Shown piece after piece: positions 9,082-18,929 of a stretch of 64,000 nt of DNA (position 1 is its first letter; each line of letters starts with the position of its first letter). Source of the stretch: Dactylorhiza incarnata (lineage: Eukaryota; Streptophyta; Magnoliopsida; Asparagales; Orchidaceae); contig JAWHQI010000075.1 of NCBI GenBank assembly GCA_033032865.1, positions 3,100,001 to 3,164,000 on the forward strand, given 5' to 3'. The notes beneath the pieces are model-generated. The model saw only the letters and a list, made by a program, of their open reading frames with translations. It was not told the DNA's origin and did no database searches. The translations under genes and the position numbers were made by a program.

Positions 9082-11421
9082 ATGGCTCCCTCCTCAAATC
9101 CCAAGATCGGAGTTGGCAATGAGGTTGTTCGCTCGGGTATTGCCGACTTATCCGAGGACTTCCAGAATCTCTTCTGTATGCTTGATGCCGCCGGTTTGGA
9201 ATTTGTTCTTGAGCATCCTTGCCGTATTCTGTTTGATGAGGTTGAAGAATTCTTCACCAATGCAAAGGCTATCAAGGACGGAAGGATGTTGGTCTCTTTC
9301 GTAAAAGGGATCAAAATCAAGATGTCTCCCAAGACCCTTGTGAAACATTTGCACCTCACTAAAGTTGATTTTGAAGAAGAGGTAAGTGACAGTGATTGGT
9401 TGAGAACAGCTCGATACTGTGGTCTGGACTCAGACTTTTCTGCTGTTAAAAGGAGCAAGATGAATGATGCAGGCAAGCTCTTGGTGGATATAATTCTAAA
9501 AGTTCTCTTTTGCAAGCAAGGCACACAGGGGCATGTATCTGAAGAGACCTTTCTTCTGATGGTTGGAATAGTCACTGGGAAGAAGAGAGATTGGGCCTCA
9601 ATCTTGTTCTCCAACATCAAGGCCTCAATCAGCTCTCCAAAGTTTGCAAGGATCATCACTCTGTTTCTGAATCAGTTCAATTCTGCCATTTTTGACATGT
9701 CCAAAGGTGCAGTTATTCATCACCTCAAGAAGATCGATGTCGTCACCATGCAGAGATGGGACATTCGGATCCAGAAGCCGGGAGTGGCTAGTGCAGTTTC
9801 TAAGGGGGAGCCTCAGCAGTCTGCAGAAGCTGGTATTCCCTCTGAAGGCCAGGTATCTGTAGTACCCTCATTTCCTCTTCCTCCTCAGATTAGACCTAAA
9901 GCCTCAGGCAGAGCTAAGCTGCCAATCCGTTCAAAGAGCAAAGGTCAGCCCTCCTCAGCTCCAGAAGTTCCCATTCCTCCATCAGTTCCAGCAGAACCAG
10001 CAGTTCCATCAGTTCCATCCGATAATATTCCTTCACCATCTCATCCTCCTTCAGCTACTGAAGAAGAAGCCTCCTTGGCAAATGAGGCAGTGGCAGCTGT
10101 TCTCATGGATATTCAATAAGAACCCTCTGTTGTGCACAGTCCCAGTGGCCAGCAGGCAGGGTCTGGTGCTGATTTTGCCTTCAATCAAGATGATGATGTT
10201 GATTCAGTACATGTTTCAACACCTTCCCCAGTACATGTTGAGGGGGAGTCAGAGATTGATACAACCAAGCATGCTCCGGATGAGCTAGGTTGTGAAGACG
10301 GTAAGGTAGCACCTTCTTGTGAAAATGAAGACATTCCTGATGATGAAGAAGCTCCAGTAGATATTCATATTGCTGCTCCTACTGCTCCTCTACCATCCTT
10401 TCACTCTTCTCCTCCAGTACATGATGCAGGTTCCCTTCTGGGACAAATAGAGGCTATGCTAAAAAGGCAAAGTGAACAGTTTGAACACTCCTTGACGACT
10501 GTCCACAGGAGGATTACTTCAGTGGAAAGTGAGCTTGGTCGGGAGCTAGCCAAGATCAAGACAAATTATGAACATCTTTCAGATTTGATGTGCCATGGAA
10601 GCAAGTCAGTGGAGCATGCAACTGCCGGTGTAGGCACTGTGCTGAAGCAGACTGTAATCATAACTCAACTTCAACAAACTATGCTGAATGATGCTGAAGC
10701 CAACACTTTCAAAGTTGTTGATGAAGTGGGCAAGTTTAAAGATGATACTCTCCAAACCCTATCTGTAGAAGTCAGAAAGGGGGAGGAAAATATAGTAGCT
10801 CAAATGACAGATTTGGTTGAAAGCTCAGTATCTGCTCTTCAAAGCTCATGGAATTCTCAGTTTGAGCAGTTCTCTACCAGGATGTTGAAGCAAGTTGCTG
10901 ATATTAATGCTTATTCATTCAAAACAGCAACGTGGCTGCATAATCAGATCTTTCCTGAGTTGGAAATTGATCCTGATGTTCCTGTTCCTCAGTTCTCTCC
11001 TAGACCAGAAGATTTTGTTGGCAAGGCTCCTTCTGTTGCAGATCAGTCAGATAGGACTGGGTCTAAAAGAAAAAGAAATTATGGTGAGGGTCCCTCTGCT
11101 ACTAGATCTGTTCCCTCCTCCAGTTCTGCAGGTTCTTACAAGGCTAAGGTTGAGAAAGGTTATCCAGAACTCTGGAGCCCTGTCTCAAAAGATATTATTC
11201 TTGAATCCTATAGGTTTGTCCATGAAGGTAAATTGAACAGATCTGAATGCTACAGCTCTCAAGAATGGGAAAAACATGAGACAGCTCAAAGGAAGCGAAG
11301 GATTCATTTCAGAGCTTTTGGTTATAATAATGCTGATGCTCCGGAACCCCCTCCGTTTTACCATCCCAAGCCTCATGCTTATTTCTCCAGACAAGAAGAA
11401 AAGATGAAAAGACGATCTTGA
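9082..11421 (+). pseudogene. Sirevirus envelope-like ORF (one in-frame stop)
   Basis: One frame of 780 codons from ATG 9082 to TGA 11419-11421 is interrupted by a single TAA at 10117-10119. The N-terminal ~220 residues form a compact domain (landmarks RSGIADLSEDF, GRMLVSFVKGIK, TWLKT-like helices). I associate these loosely with the putative plant transposon protein families found in third ORFs of plant LTR elements. Residues about 240-430 are low-complexity, rich in Pro, Ser, Val and acidic residues. A heptad-like coiled coil follows at about 435-620 (MLKRQSEQFEHSLTT onward). A basic GSKRKRN patch near residue 650 may be a nuclear signal. I see no signal peptide or transmembrane segment, so a true envelope role is doubtful; the name only follows usage for Sireviruses. 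Confidence 0.8.
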
Positions 11422-11650
11422 AGGATGATAATGATGATTCTGTGAAGACACATTTTGGTTTCATTCTGATTTAGTGAACATCAAGTCTTCTGAACAATTC
11501 AAATTTAGATATATATATATATATATTTGATGTTTTGATGTTCTTTACTTTTTCATTTCTATATCTTTGTGTAGTGTAGCATATTTATTCTTTAACTGCT
11601 GTAATTCAACTTAGTGTACAGGGTTCTGACTTCTACAAATAGGGGGAGAT
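11422..11650 (+). other. 3' untranslated region and PPT of the Sirevirus
   Basis: About 215 bp of AT-rich non-coding sequence, including a TA repeat at 11511-11526, lead to the polypurine tract AAATAGGGGGAGAT at 11637-11650, directly abutting the 3' LTR. The PPT primes plus-strand DNA synthesis. Confidence 0.88.
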
Positions 11651-11975
11651 TGTTGGAAATTGCATTCACAATTACCTTGATTTGTGAGAAGTCACCCTTA
11701 AACTAAGATTGAATTGCTTTTGTATTTGATATGCTTTTCTAGTATTGTCTTGCAGATTATCATGAGTAAGTGTAAGCCAATGTCAGGTCACAATGGGTCT
11801 GCAAACACAGTTTCATAGTATGTAATTCCTCATTTTATGAAACATGGTGATGACTCATATGTGATCTCTCTATTGAGATACACTTCATTTTCAAGACTAT
11901 TGAAGACCTTGGAGTGCAGCTGCAGCAAGTGGTCTAGAAAAGATAAGGAGCAAAAGAAAATAATTTTTCTAAGGG

Positions 11976-12350
11976 GATGTCTCGAGAGATCGAGCTTGTC
12001 TCGATAAGTCAAGGCTTGTCTCGAGATGCAGGCTCTGCTCTTTTCGGAAACTCTATCTGGATGTCTCGAGAGATCAACCATGTCTCGAGATCTACTGGAC
12101 CGAGAGATTTCCTTTGTCTCGAGAGATCCTGCCTTACTCGAGTCTGCAATCTTTTGATCTCTTATTCTCAGTTCTCGAGAGATTGATTTCTGATGTCTTG
12201 AGATTTTTGGTATGTCTCGAGAGCTATTCCTTATGTCTCGAGAGATCCATTTTTCCCGAGACATTGGTCTGATGATTTCTCCTCCTTCTGTTCTCGAGAG
12301 ATACTCCTCATGTCTCGAGAAATCCCATTTGTCTCGAGACATCTGTCTAA
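11976..12350 (+). repeat. TCTCGAGA palindrome cluster in Sirevirus U3
   Basis: About fifteen copies or near copies of GTCTCGAGAGAT/GTCTCGAGACAT occur in 375 bp, ending about 110 bp before the TATA box. CTCGAG is a perfect palindrome containing CpG. The same motif recurs in the spacer before the envelope-like ORF. Repeated palindromic motifs in LTRs are a known Sirevirus trait. Confidence 0.85.
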
Positions 12351-12460
12351 ATTTTGGTTTTCTCTGTTCTCTATTCTTGACGACCCGTGATCGCTCATTT
12401 CCGATCCTAACGGCTTTCTTGAGAGCATTTAAGGCTGGTTTATACATTAATTGCCATTCT

Positions 12461-12471
12461 CTATATATATA
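12461..12471 (+). promoter_or_regulatory. TATA box of the Sirevirus LTR
   Basis: CTATATATATA, located after the TCTCGAGA cluster and before the hairpin-rich leader. The transcript start would be expected about 30 bp downstream, near 12500. Confidence 0.7.
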
Positions 12472-12799
12472 GGATTGGTTTTGGGGTTTCAAAACAAGTT
12501 CTCTAATCGTTCAAGCCCTAATTCTCTTTCCCGATCTAGAAGAACGAGAAAAGCGCCGCCTCGCCGTCGCCTACGTTTGGAGATCGATCTTCTCATAGGA
12601 TTTGTCGATCTCATTCAGGGAAGATTCGATTGATCCAAGGTCTGATTCTACAACCTCTATTGGATCGTTTCGGATTGCAAAGGTCAGATTTGAAGGATCT
12701 TAGTTCTTCCTCACCGTTCTCTAAAGCCATTCAAGAAGAAGGAAGAATACACCTCTATCTTTCAGATCTGGTATTGTTTTGTTCAAAACTTTTATCATC

Positions 12800-12985
12800 T
12801 TTGTAGGAGAGATTGTTCTCCGAGTTGTAGGAGTTGTAATCTCCGAGTTGTAGGAGTTGTTCTCCGAGTTGTAGGAGAGGTTGTTCTCCGAGGTGTAGGA
12901 GTTGTTTTCTCCGAGTTGTAAGAGAAGTTTTCTCTGAGTTTGTAGGAGTTTTGACTCCGAGACAGTAGGATCGTTCTTGATCCGA
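12800..12985 (+). repeat. Tandem array of eight covarying mini-hairpins (R/U5 leader)
   Basis: Eight units of about 20-25 bases have the form (T)GTA-stem-loop-stem-GAG. Stems seen in order: GGAGA/TCTCC, GGAG/CTCC, GGAG/CTCC, GGAGA/TCTCC, GGAG/CTCC, AGAGA/TCTCT, GGAGT/ACTCC, GGATC/GATCC. Loops are 4-7 bases. The linker GAGTTGTA is nearly constant while stems change with preserved pairing. The array lies downstream of the TATA box, so it would be in the RNA. Confidence 0.8.
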
Positions 12986-13469
12986 GTTACAGAAAGTAGT
13001 CAAGTCTAGCTGTGGTGCTAGATTGGCGAGGCCGGCAGTGGAGTACCCAAGTACGGGGAACCACTATAAATTCCTGTGTTATCTGTGGCTGTAATTTCTT
13101 TTCTGTGCTGTGCTTTACGTTTAATATTTTAATTCCGCAAAAGACGAAGAGATCACCTATTCACCCCCCTCTAGGTGATTTAGGTAGGCAACTAGATACT
13201 TCAATTGCCATCAATATTCCTTTGATTTGAAGAGGCATCACTCACAATGCTAAGTACAAGATGTATTTGATAAAGCCATATTTTTGTAAGATATATAGGC
13301 TCTGGTAACTCAAGAGAAAGGGCCAATCATGCCCTTAGATCTGGAGAAATCAATTCCTAAGAGATGAAGAATTGTCTCAGCAGAACCGCTGAGACAAAGG
13401 GTCAAATTCACTGAGACGAGCTCACTGTCTCAGCAGATCTGCTGAGACGGGAAAGAAGCAGCACATATC

Positions 13470-13760
13470 TGCTGAGACTTGACGTGTTCGTTGAACGCAG
13501 AACTCAGTTCGTTGAACACAGATACGGGACAGAAGAAAGCGCTGAGACTTGGCATGTTCGTCAAATGCAGAACTCAGTTTGTCAAATGCAGAGAGGGGAT
13601 AGAAGCAAGCGCTGAGACTTTGCGTGTTCGTCGAACGCAGAATGGAGTTCATCGAACGAAGAAGGCTGTTCGTCGAACGCAGAGTTTGGCGAGTTCGCCG
13701 AACGCAGTTTGGCGAGTTCGTGGAACGCAGTATGTTGTTCGTCGAACACAAATACTTCTC
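13470..13760 (+). repeat. ~70-bp tandem repeats with TTCGTCGAA dyads
   Basis: Three units begin GCTGAGACTTG/T at about 13471, 13540 and 13610, each holding GTGTTCGTCGAACGCAG-type dyads; further shorter dyads run on to 13760. This is the counterpart of the TCTCGAGA cluster in the neighbouring LTR. Flanking CTGAGAC/GTCTCAG dyads occur at 13375-13470. Confidence 0.75.
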
Positions 13761-14263
13761 TGCTGATCAACGAAATGCGCTGAGAAGAGGAAGCCATCTT
13801 AGCACAACCGCTGAGATAGATTCAAAAGTAATCTAGAGTGTTCTATTTTTGGCGCAAGCTGCAGAAAGACATTGTGGTGTCCACCAGTCACTCCCATATC
13901 TGTCAGAAGGACGCCTGAGAGCCGTTGAAGGTCGGGGATGTATAAAAGGGATAAATTAGGGATGAGAAAGCACTTATGCTATCAATCTTTCTCTCGAGCA
14001 CACAAAGAAGCGGAAGCATACTGTTCCATTATCGGCAGCCAAGAACTGTGCCAACACAAGGCTGCAAGGAAGAGATCGCTCATCTTGATTCATTTCAAGA
14101 TAGAGCAGTAGATCCAGTCCATCATCTGAAGGGATGATCAAGAAGAACAAGTTGGAGCTGAACATCGGCTCCCTGGTTCAAGTCTGCAACAGCTGCTGAA
14201 AAGAAGAAGAAGAATAGGATTGATCTTTTCTTCTTCCATTCTGTAAACCTCATTATATCTTTT

Positions 14264-14598
14264 GTATGAACCTTTGGGTTCTGAGTTGTAGGGCTTTACT
14301 GCCTGAGTTTGTAGGGCTGAAGGCCTGAGCTTGTAGGGCTGTTTAGCCTGAGTTGTAGGGCATTATTGCCTGAGCTGTAGGAGGAGGATTCCTCTGAGGT
14401 AGGACCTGGAAGGGGTCTAAGTTGTAGAAGGTGGATTCCTCTGAGGTATGGCTATTTGGGCCTGAGATTGTAGGACCTGCTGTGGTCTGAGTTGTAGGAT
14501 CAGTGGCTGATCTGAGGTAGGGCTGCTGAGCCTGAGGTAGGGTTTGGGAAAACCTGAGAGATCTTGAGGGATCTATGATGTAAGCTCTAGGAGCTGAG
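14264..14598 (+). repeat. Tandem array of about fifteen covarying mini-hairpins
   Basis: Units are joined by CTGAG(T)TGTAGG or CTGAGGTAGG. Stems read along the array include GAACC/GGTTC, GGC/GCC, GGCT/AGCC, GAGGA/TCCTC, GACC/GGTC, GATCA/TGATC, GGCT/AGCC, GGTTT/AAACC, AGATC/GATCT and AGCTC/GAGCT. Nearly every unit has a different stem, yet almost all stay complementary. This is the counterpart of the array at 12800-12985 in the neighbouring LTR. Confidence 0.8.
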
Positions 14599-14819
14599 TT
14601 TGGAGGAGTTGGCCCTGTCTAACACACTGTTAGAAGGGTGAAGGGGGAAAGTGGACTACCCATAGACACACCGTCTTGGGGAACCACTATAAACACTTGT
14701 GTGTTTTCTGGGTGTGCTTGATTTCTTGCTTAGAATAATTTTAAATATCTATATCAACTCAAAAGACCTATTCACCCCCCCTCTAGATGAACTAGATCAT
14801 ACACCTATATAATCTTTCA

Positions 14820-15142
14820 GCTACATGCTCCGGAAAACACCATTTTTTGGTGACTAAAGCTCTTGTTTGTAAGGGTAGACATTGCTTTTATAATATTTCT
14901 CTACACGTTCAGATTCTTATTCCTTTGTATACGTCCGAGTAATCAATCAACTCCATTCTACATCTTATCCAGTTCTTACCATTGATGGAACTGCTCAGAT
15001 CGTCAAGCGTCTCAGTTATCCTCAAAATTTAAGGGGGGTGTACTCGTGAACTTTTATGAGTGTATGTTAGCCAATCATTATTGGTATCAATGTTTGTAAG
15101 ATGACTCTCAATCATTTTCTACGTGGAGTTTGAATCGTAGGG
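14820..15142. other. Unclassified sequence between LTR remnant and TR-GAG element
   Basis: About 320 bp without an open frame of note. A short purine tract AATTTAAGGGGGGTGTA lies at about 15025-15041 and could be a decayed PPT. This is the local host sequence into which the TR-GAG element inserted. Confidence 0.5.
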
Positions 15143-15147
15143 TATGG

Positions 15148-16662
15148 TGATGAGTCTCATTTATATACACATTTATGGACTCATCTGGGCCGATTATCTA
15201 GTCTATGCACTACACTTTAGGCATGTTTTCATTCATATTTGTTATTCCTTGCTAGGTGCACTCTTAGGCCCGTTTCAGTGTGCATTTGCGCTCCTTGTTA
15301 TTGGGGGTAAGCACATGGTGCTCCCCTTCCATTTCTATATGTTTATTTGGTGCTGGAGGTGTATTCCCAGCTATTTTATCTTGTATGCAGGTGGCCGGAT
15401 TATCTTGTATCCAGTATTCTCCCAGAATTCATGACTGTGTGAAACGCACGATCGTGCGTTTTCCTTGACGCACGGGCTGTTGTGGTCGTGCGCTCTGATC
15501 TGGGCAGAAAATGATCAATCTGAATTTACTCGTGCGTTTTGATGCACGGGCGGAATCGCCCATGCGTGAGTAAAACGCACGACCTCCTGTTTCTTCTGTT
15601 TTTAGCTATTTCTGAATTTACCCATGCATTTTGACGCACGGGCGGATTTGCCCGTGCGTGAGTAAATCGCACGGGCGGCGCAGCTTCGTCTTCACGCCAA
15701 CTTTTATCTTTAATTAATGCACGGGCAACGCACGGTCGTGCGTTCGACCGTGCGTGACCAAAATTCAATTGCTGCTGCCATCGGAGGAGAGACGGAGAGC
15801 TCGATCATCTTCGCAGGAAAAGCCGGGAATCCTGCCATTTTCACCCCTTCCACCGTAGGAGACAAGAGGAGACCTTCTCCGGCGATCTCCTTCATCATTT
15901 CTCCATCCGGGAGCATTTGCAAGCTTTCTTCGCCACTAGCTCAAGCATTCCTCGCCGAGGAGACCATAAAAGCGCTGAAGATCGTTGGAGCGGTGACAGC
16001 CTCCTTCGAGTTTGCACACCATCTGAGGGCCGAGCCCGGAGAGAGCCCGACAACCTCTCATTCCGGCCGAGAACCCAAGACGCAGTGACATCTTCTTTGT
16101 GGTCCTCTCTAACCCTTGATGCTTGCATTTTCTTTGTAATGTTGTATGAACACATGTTAGGTTAATATTATGTATTTTTGCTTGTGTTCATGTGCAATGA
16201 TGATGTGGTGACAAGAATAGCCCTTTGTTGTTGTGATAGCCTAGGTTGTTTGTGCGTGAAGCCATCTAGCGATTGCTAGTGGTGATGTTAGCGAAGAGGT
16301 GAATACGACCCTCACAAAACCTCGCACTGTGGCCACTCTACCCGCTTACCGAAGAGCGGCATCGCGGCCACTGCACTCACCCACACCTTGCGAAGCGGTG
16401 TTTTTCGACCCGCATTTCTCTTCATTTTGCAATAGCATAGGAACCCAAATCACAACCCCCCCCCCCCCCCCCCCCCCCGCCGTTGTTACTTAGTTGTCCT
16501 TTTAACTAATTTCCGGTTTGAGCAGATCATACTACCCAACTTGCGGTCCTTTGAGAACGATATTCGGGGATTCCCTCCCTATTTTATTACTTGAGCGACC
16601 GGTGCACTACCGTTGTATCGCATTTCGTGCTTGCTAATTAGCAGTGCTGAAATTGTGCATCA
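15148..16662 (+). repeat. TR-GAG 5' LTR (1515 bp)
   Basis: TGATGAG...GCATCA. U3 holds an array of CGCACGG/CCGTGCG dyads (about 15450-15760). Compared with the 3' LTR it lacks a 24-bp segment at 15766/15767 that contains the likely TATA box. It has an extra 30-bp dyad unit (15538-15567) and a 23-base C run (16456-16478) where the mate has eight C. Confidence 0.93.
16456..16478 (+). repeat. Poly-C run, 23 bases
   Basis: Within the TR-GAG 5' LTR. The 3' LTR has only eight C at the homologous site (22171-22178), so the run expanded after insertion, or is an assembly artefact. Confidence 0.95.
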
Positions 16663-16668
16663 AGTTTT

Positions 16669-16686
16669 TGGCGCCGTTGCCGGGGA
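16669..16686 (+). other. TR-GAG primer binding site
   Basis: TGGCGCCGTTGCCGGGGA, six bases inside the 5' LTR. This is the PBS typical of Athila-type elements and is complementary to the 3' end of a plant tRNA-Asp. Confidence 0.9.
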
Positions 16687-16778
16687 CTGCAAGCATGTAT
16701 GATTTGTTTTTCTTTGGAAATTCATTTTAAGGTTTTTTTTGTTTTTTTGATTATCTTCTTTTGTGTTGAAGAAGGTGT

Positions 16779-18929
16779 ATGCATAGAAGAGATCCCGGTG
16801 AGTGCGCAGCATTTGACCCTGAAATAGAGCGTACCCTCCGGGCGCGTCTCCGTGCTGCTGCCACCATGGATGTTAATGGAAATCAGGCTGAACCTAGAGT
16901 GGGAAATGTACCGGTCGTGGATCAGGTAGCTGACGAGAATGAAGTGGCTAGTCCACGACCCAGGACTATGAGAGATTACACTACACCCACTGTTGGGAGT
17001 GTGTACCCTGGATTTGGCCCGACTATCACCAACAAAAAATTTGAGATAAAGCCGGCCATCCTGAACATGATCCGCAACCAGGCCCAATTCTCTGGGTTAG
17101 CCAGTGAAGACCCCCATCTTCACTTGGTTGAATTCACAGAAATCTGCGGGACATTTCGGTATGCAGGGCTGGCTGACGAGACGGTGAAGCTCAGGCTGTT
17201 CCCTTTCTCTCTACGTGACAAAGCAAAGGCATGGCTCCACACGATACCACATGGCACAGCTACCACTTGGGACGCTCTGCAAGAAAAATTTCTGGCGGAG
17301 TTCCATCCAGTCGATAAAGTTGTAAACTTGCGGAGGGAAATTGCAACCTTCCAACAGCTTGATCAGGAGGCTCTATCAGAAGCTTGGGAGAGGTTCATGA
17401 ACCTTCTCAGGAAATGTCCCCAGCATGAGTTGCAACCATGGACCATAGTAGAAAATTTTTATTTTGCTATTGAGCCTAACTACAGGGCCATGATTGATGC
17501 TGCTGCAGGTGGAACTTTGATGAACCACACCCCCGAAGAGTCATTACGGATCGTCCAAGACACTGCCATTCATAGCTCCTTTTGGACTGCTGGAAGAAAC
17601 GCTCCAATGAACGCTCGGGGAATCTTTGAGGTGAACACGTCTAGTAAACCTGCTGAAAGTACCATGCTGCTAAAGAGTCCTACTATCCCTTCGGCCTCAG
17701 TAATGATGATCTCATGTCAAGGTTGCGAAAACCCAGGGCATCATGCATATGAGTGCCCCACAGGTGAGCAACCTACCGAAGTCTCTTTTGACGAAAGCGT
17801 TAATTACATTAATGATCAAAATCATGGAGCCCCGTTTAATAATACCTATAACTCGGGCGTGAGAAGTCATCCGAACTTCTCATGGAAACAAAACGTTCCA
17901 GGCCAACGATGGCAAGGGGGTTCGTATCAATTTGATGCTCAAGCCTCTGATAGCCAACCGCGGCCGCCTCAACCGAGTTATAATCAAGGTGCTCCATCTC
18001 CTAAGAAGAGCAACCTTGAGGAAATGATGGAAAGGTTTATGCATGTCGCGAACTCGAATATGGTTAACCAAACCGCGTCCATGCAAAGCTTGGAGACGCA
18101 ATTGGGCCAATTGGCTCAATTGTTAACCGAGCATTCGCAAGGGGCCCTTCCCAGCAATACAGAAAAAAATCCTATCAATCAAGGGAAGAGTCTTACCGAC
18201 ACGGAAGTGGTTAACCCAAGCGAATTAGTAATCACTTGTTCTATTAATAATTTCCAAACGGCTGCCCTATGTGACTCTGGTTCATCCCGCAACGTCCTTG
18301 CATTGCAAGACGTTGCCAAATTGCAACTCGAAATGAACACGGACGATCAGAAGTCTTTTGTGCTTGCTAATGGGACCATTATTCAGTCGGAGGGAGAAGT
18401 GAAGAATGTTGAAGTCATGGTTGAGGGAATGGTGGTGGTCTCTGACTTTCAAGTATTGGGACCCCAGGAGAATAAATCTATCCCCATCTTGGGAGTGCCG
18501 TTCTTGAAAGAGAGTGGTGCCACTTTGGATTTCTCTGCTGGGAGAGTTGTCATTCCTACTTGCCCCAAGATTGTGACAGAAACATTGTCTCGCTCTCCCC
18601 AAAGTATTTCTGATAAATCTCTTAGTGATGCAGGAATCAGGGTTGAAATAGCATCGTCGGAAGAAGAAAAGGATGAGAAGCAATCATGCGAAAAAGAAGA
18701 AGAAGTAGATTTGCGAAAGGAATGTGACCCGGAGAGGAAGGAGAGTCTCGTTTCTGAACCCGCTAAGCAGAACTTAACTCGGGACAATGTCCCATCTTTA
18801 TTTAACAAGAAATCTTGCATTAAGCTTCTTAAACAGTCGGTCTCTTGGGCTGACTCAGTTGCCACTGCGGTAATGAGAGTGATACCACCCACCACCAAGT
18901 TGGGAAAATATGACGACTACGAACGCTAG
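16779..18929 (+). CDS. gag: TR-GAG Gag-protease protein (716 aa)
   Basis: An intact ORF of 716 codons from ATG 16779 to TAG 18927-18929. Residues about 85-260 are an Athila/Tat-type capsid domain, with FEIKPAILNMIRNQAQFSG, LRLFPFSLRDKAKAWL and ALQEKFLAEFHP. A CCHC knuckle (CQGCENPGHHAYEC) lies near residue 312. A Gln/Pro/Ser-rich spacer and a coiled segment (EEMMERFMHVANSNM) come next. Residues about 485-600 form a retropepsin-like domain with DSGSSRNV in place of the usual D-(S/T)-G active site and a downstream hydrophobic ILGVPFL. The C-terminus is Glu/Lys-rich. It likely makes particles and processes itself, while polymerase functions are lacking. The intact frame suggests selection or recent activity. 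Confidence 0.93.
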   Translation: MHRRDPGECAAFDPEIERTLRARLRAAATMDVNGNQAEPRVGNVPVVDQVADENEVASPRPRTMRDYTTPTVGSVYPGFGPTITNKKFEIKPAILNMIRNQAQFSGLASEDPHLHLVEFTEICGTFRYAGLADETVKLRLFPFSLRDKAKAWLHTIPHGTATTWDALQEKFLAEFHPVDKVVNLRREIATFQQLDQEALSEAWERFMNLLRKCPQHELQPWTIVENFYFAIEPNYRAMIDAAAGGTLMNHTPEESLRIVQDTAIHSSFWTAGRNAPMNARGIFEVNTSSKPAESTMLLKSPTIPSASVMMISCQGCENPGHHAYECPTGEQPTEVSFDESVNYINDQNHGAPFNNTYNSGVRSHPNFSWKQNVPGQRWQGGSYQFDAQASDSQPRPPQPSYNQGAPSPKKSNLEEMMERFMHVANSNMVNQTASMQSLETQLGQLAQLLTEHSQGALPSNTEKNPINQGKSLTDTEVVNPSELVITCSINNFQTAALCDSGSSRNVLALQDVAKLQLEMNTDDQKSFVLANGTIIQSEGEVKNVEVMVEGMVVVSDFQVLGPQENKSIPILGVPFLKESGATLDFSAGRVVIPTCPKIVTETLSRSPQSISDKSLSDAGIRVEIASSEEEKDEKQSCEKEEEVDLRKECDPERKESLVSEPAKQNLTRDNVPSLFNKKSCIKLLKQSVSWADSVATAVMRVIPPTTKLGKYDDYER

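Larger units (their letters stand above)
4911..13203 (+). mobile_element. Sirevirus-type Ty1/copia element, 5'-truncated in window
   Basis: Plus-strand order: gag tail (4911-5332), protease-integrase (5307-6827), RT-RNase H (6803-8512), non-coding spacer, envelope-like ORF (9082-11421), PPT (11637-11650), 3' LTR (11651-13203). An extra ORF between RNase H and the 3' LTR, plus the PPT type AATAGGGGGAGAT, is characteristic of the Sirevirus/Maximus lineage. The 5' LTR and the start of gag are absent here because Tekay-1 is inserted in gag, so they should lie left of the window. The element looks recently degraded: one frameshift in pol and one nonsense codon in the envelope-like ORF. Confidence 0.92.
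11651..13203 (+). repeat. Sirevirus 3' LTR (1553 bp)
   Basis: Begins TGTTGGAAATTGC directly after the PPT. It ends ...GATACTTCA, shortly after the CTATTCACCCCCCTCTAG block that marks many Sirevirus LTR ends. In order it contains a U3 cluster of TCTCGAGA motifs (11976-12350), a TATA box (12461-12471) and a hairpin array in the transcribed leader (12800-12985). The right edge is inferred from the same block in the neighbouring LTR at 14763-14819. Confidence 0.85.
13204..14819 (+). repeat. Right-hand part of a second Sirevirus-type LTR
   Basis: It ends with the same block as the previous LTR (CCTATTCACCCCCCCTCTAG, then ...ATCTTTCA at 14819). It has the same architecture: U3-like dyad repeats (13470-13760), a leader and a hairpin array (14264-14598). 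No TGTTGG start is present, because the Sirevirus ending at 13203 appears to be inserted in it; the left part should lie outside the window. No PBS follows 14819, so this is a 3' or solo LTR. Confidence 0.7.

Noticed and set aside
11830..12492. Ser/Arg-rich frame on the minus strand of the Sirevirus LTR
   Set aside because: It is a translation of the TCTCGAGA motif array (repeated SRD/SRE), lies inside an LTR and runs against its promoter.
13422..13836. Open frames with repeated SPN/RST or VERR patterns on both strands
   Set aside because: They result from translation of the TTCGTCGAA dyad repeats in an LTR and have no coding evidence.
12800..14598. CRISPR-like array, because repeats alternate with variable parts
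   Set aside because: The units are 20-25 bases with variable self-complementary stems, inside plant LTRs, with no cas genes; spacers and repeats do not fit CRISPR dimensions.
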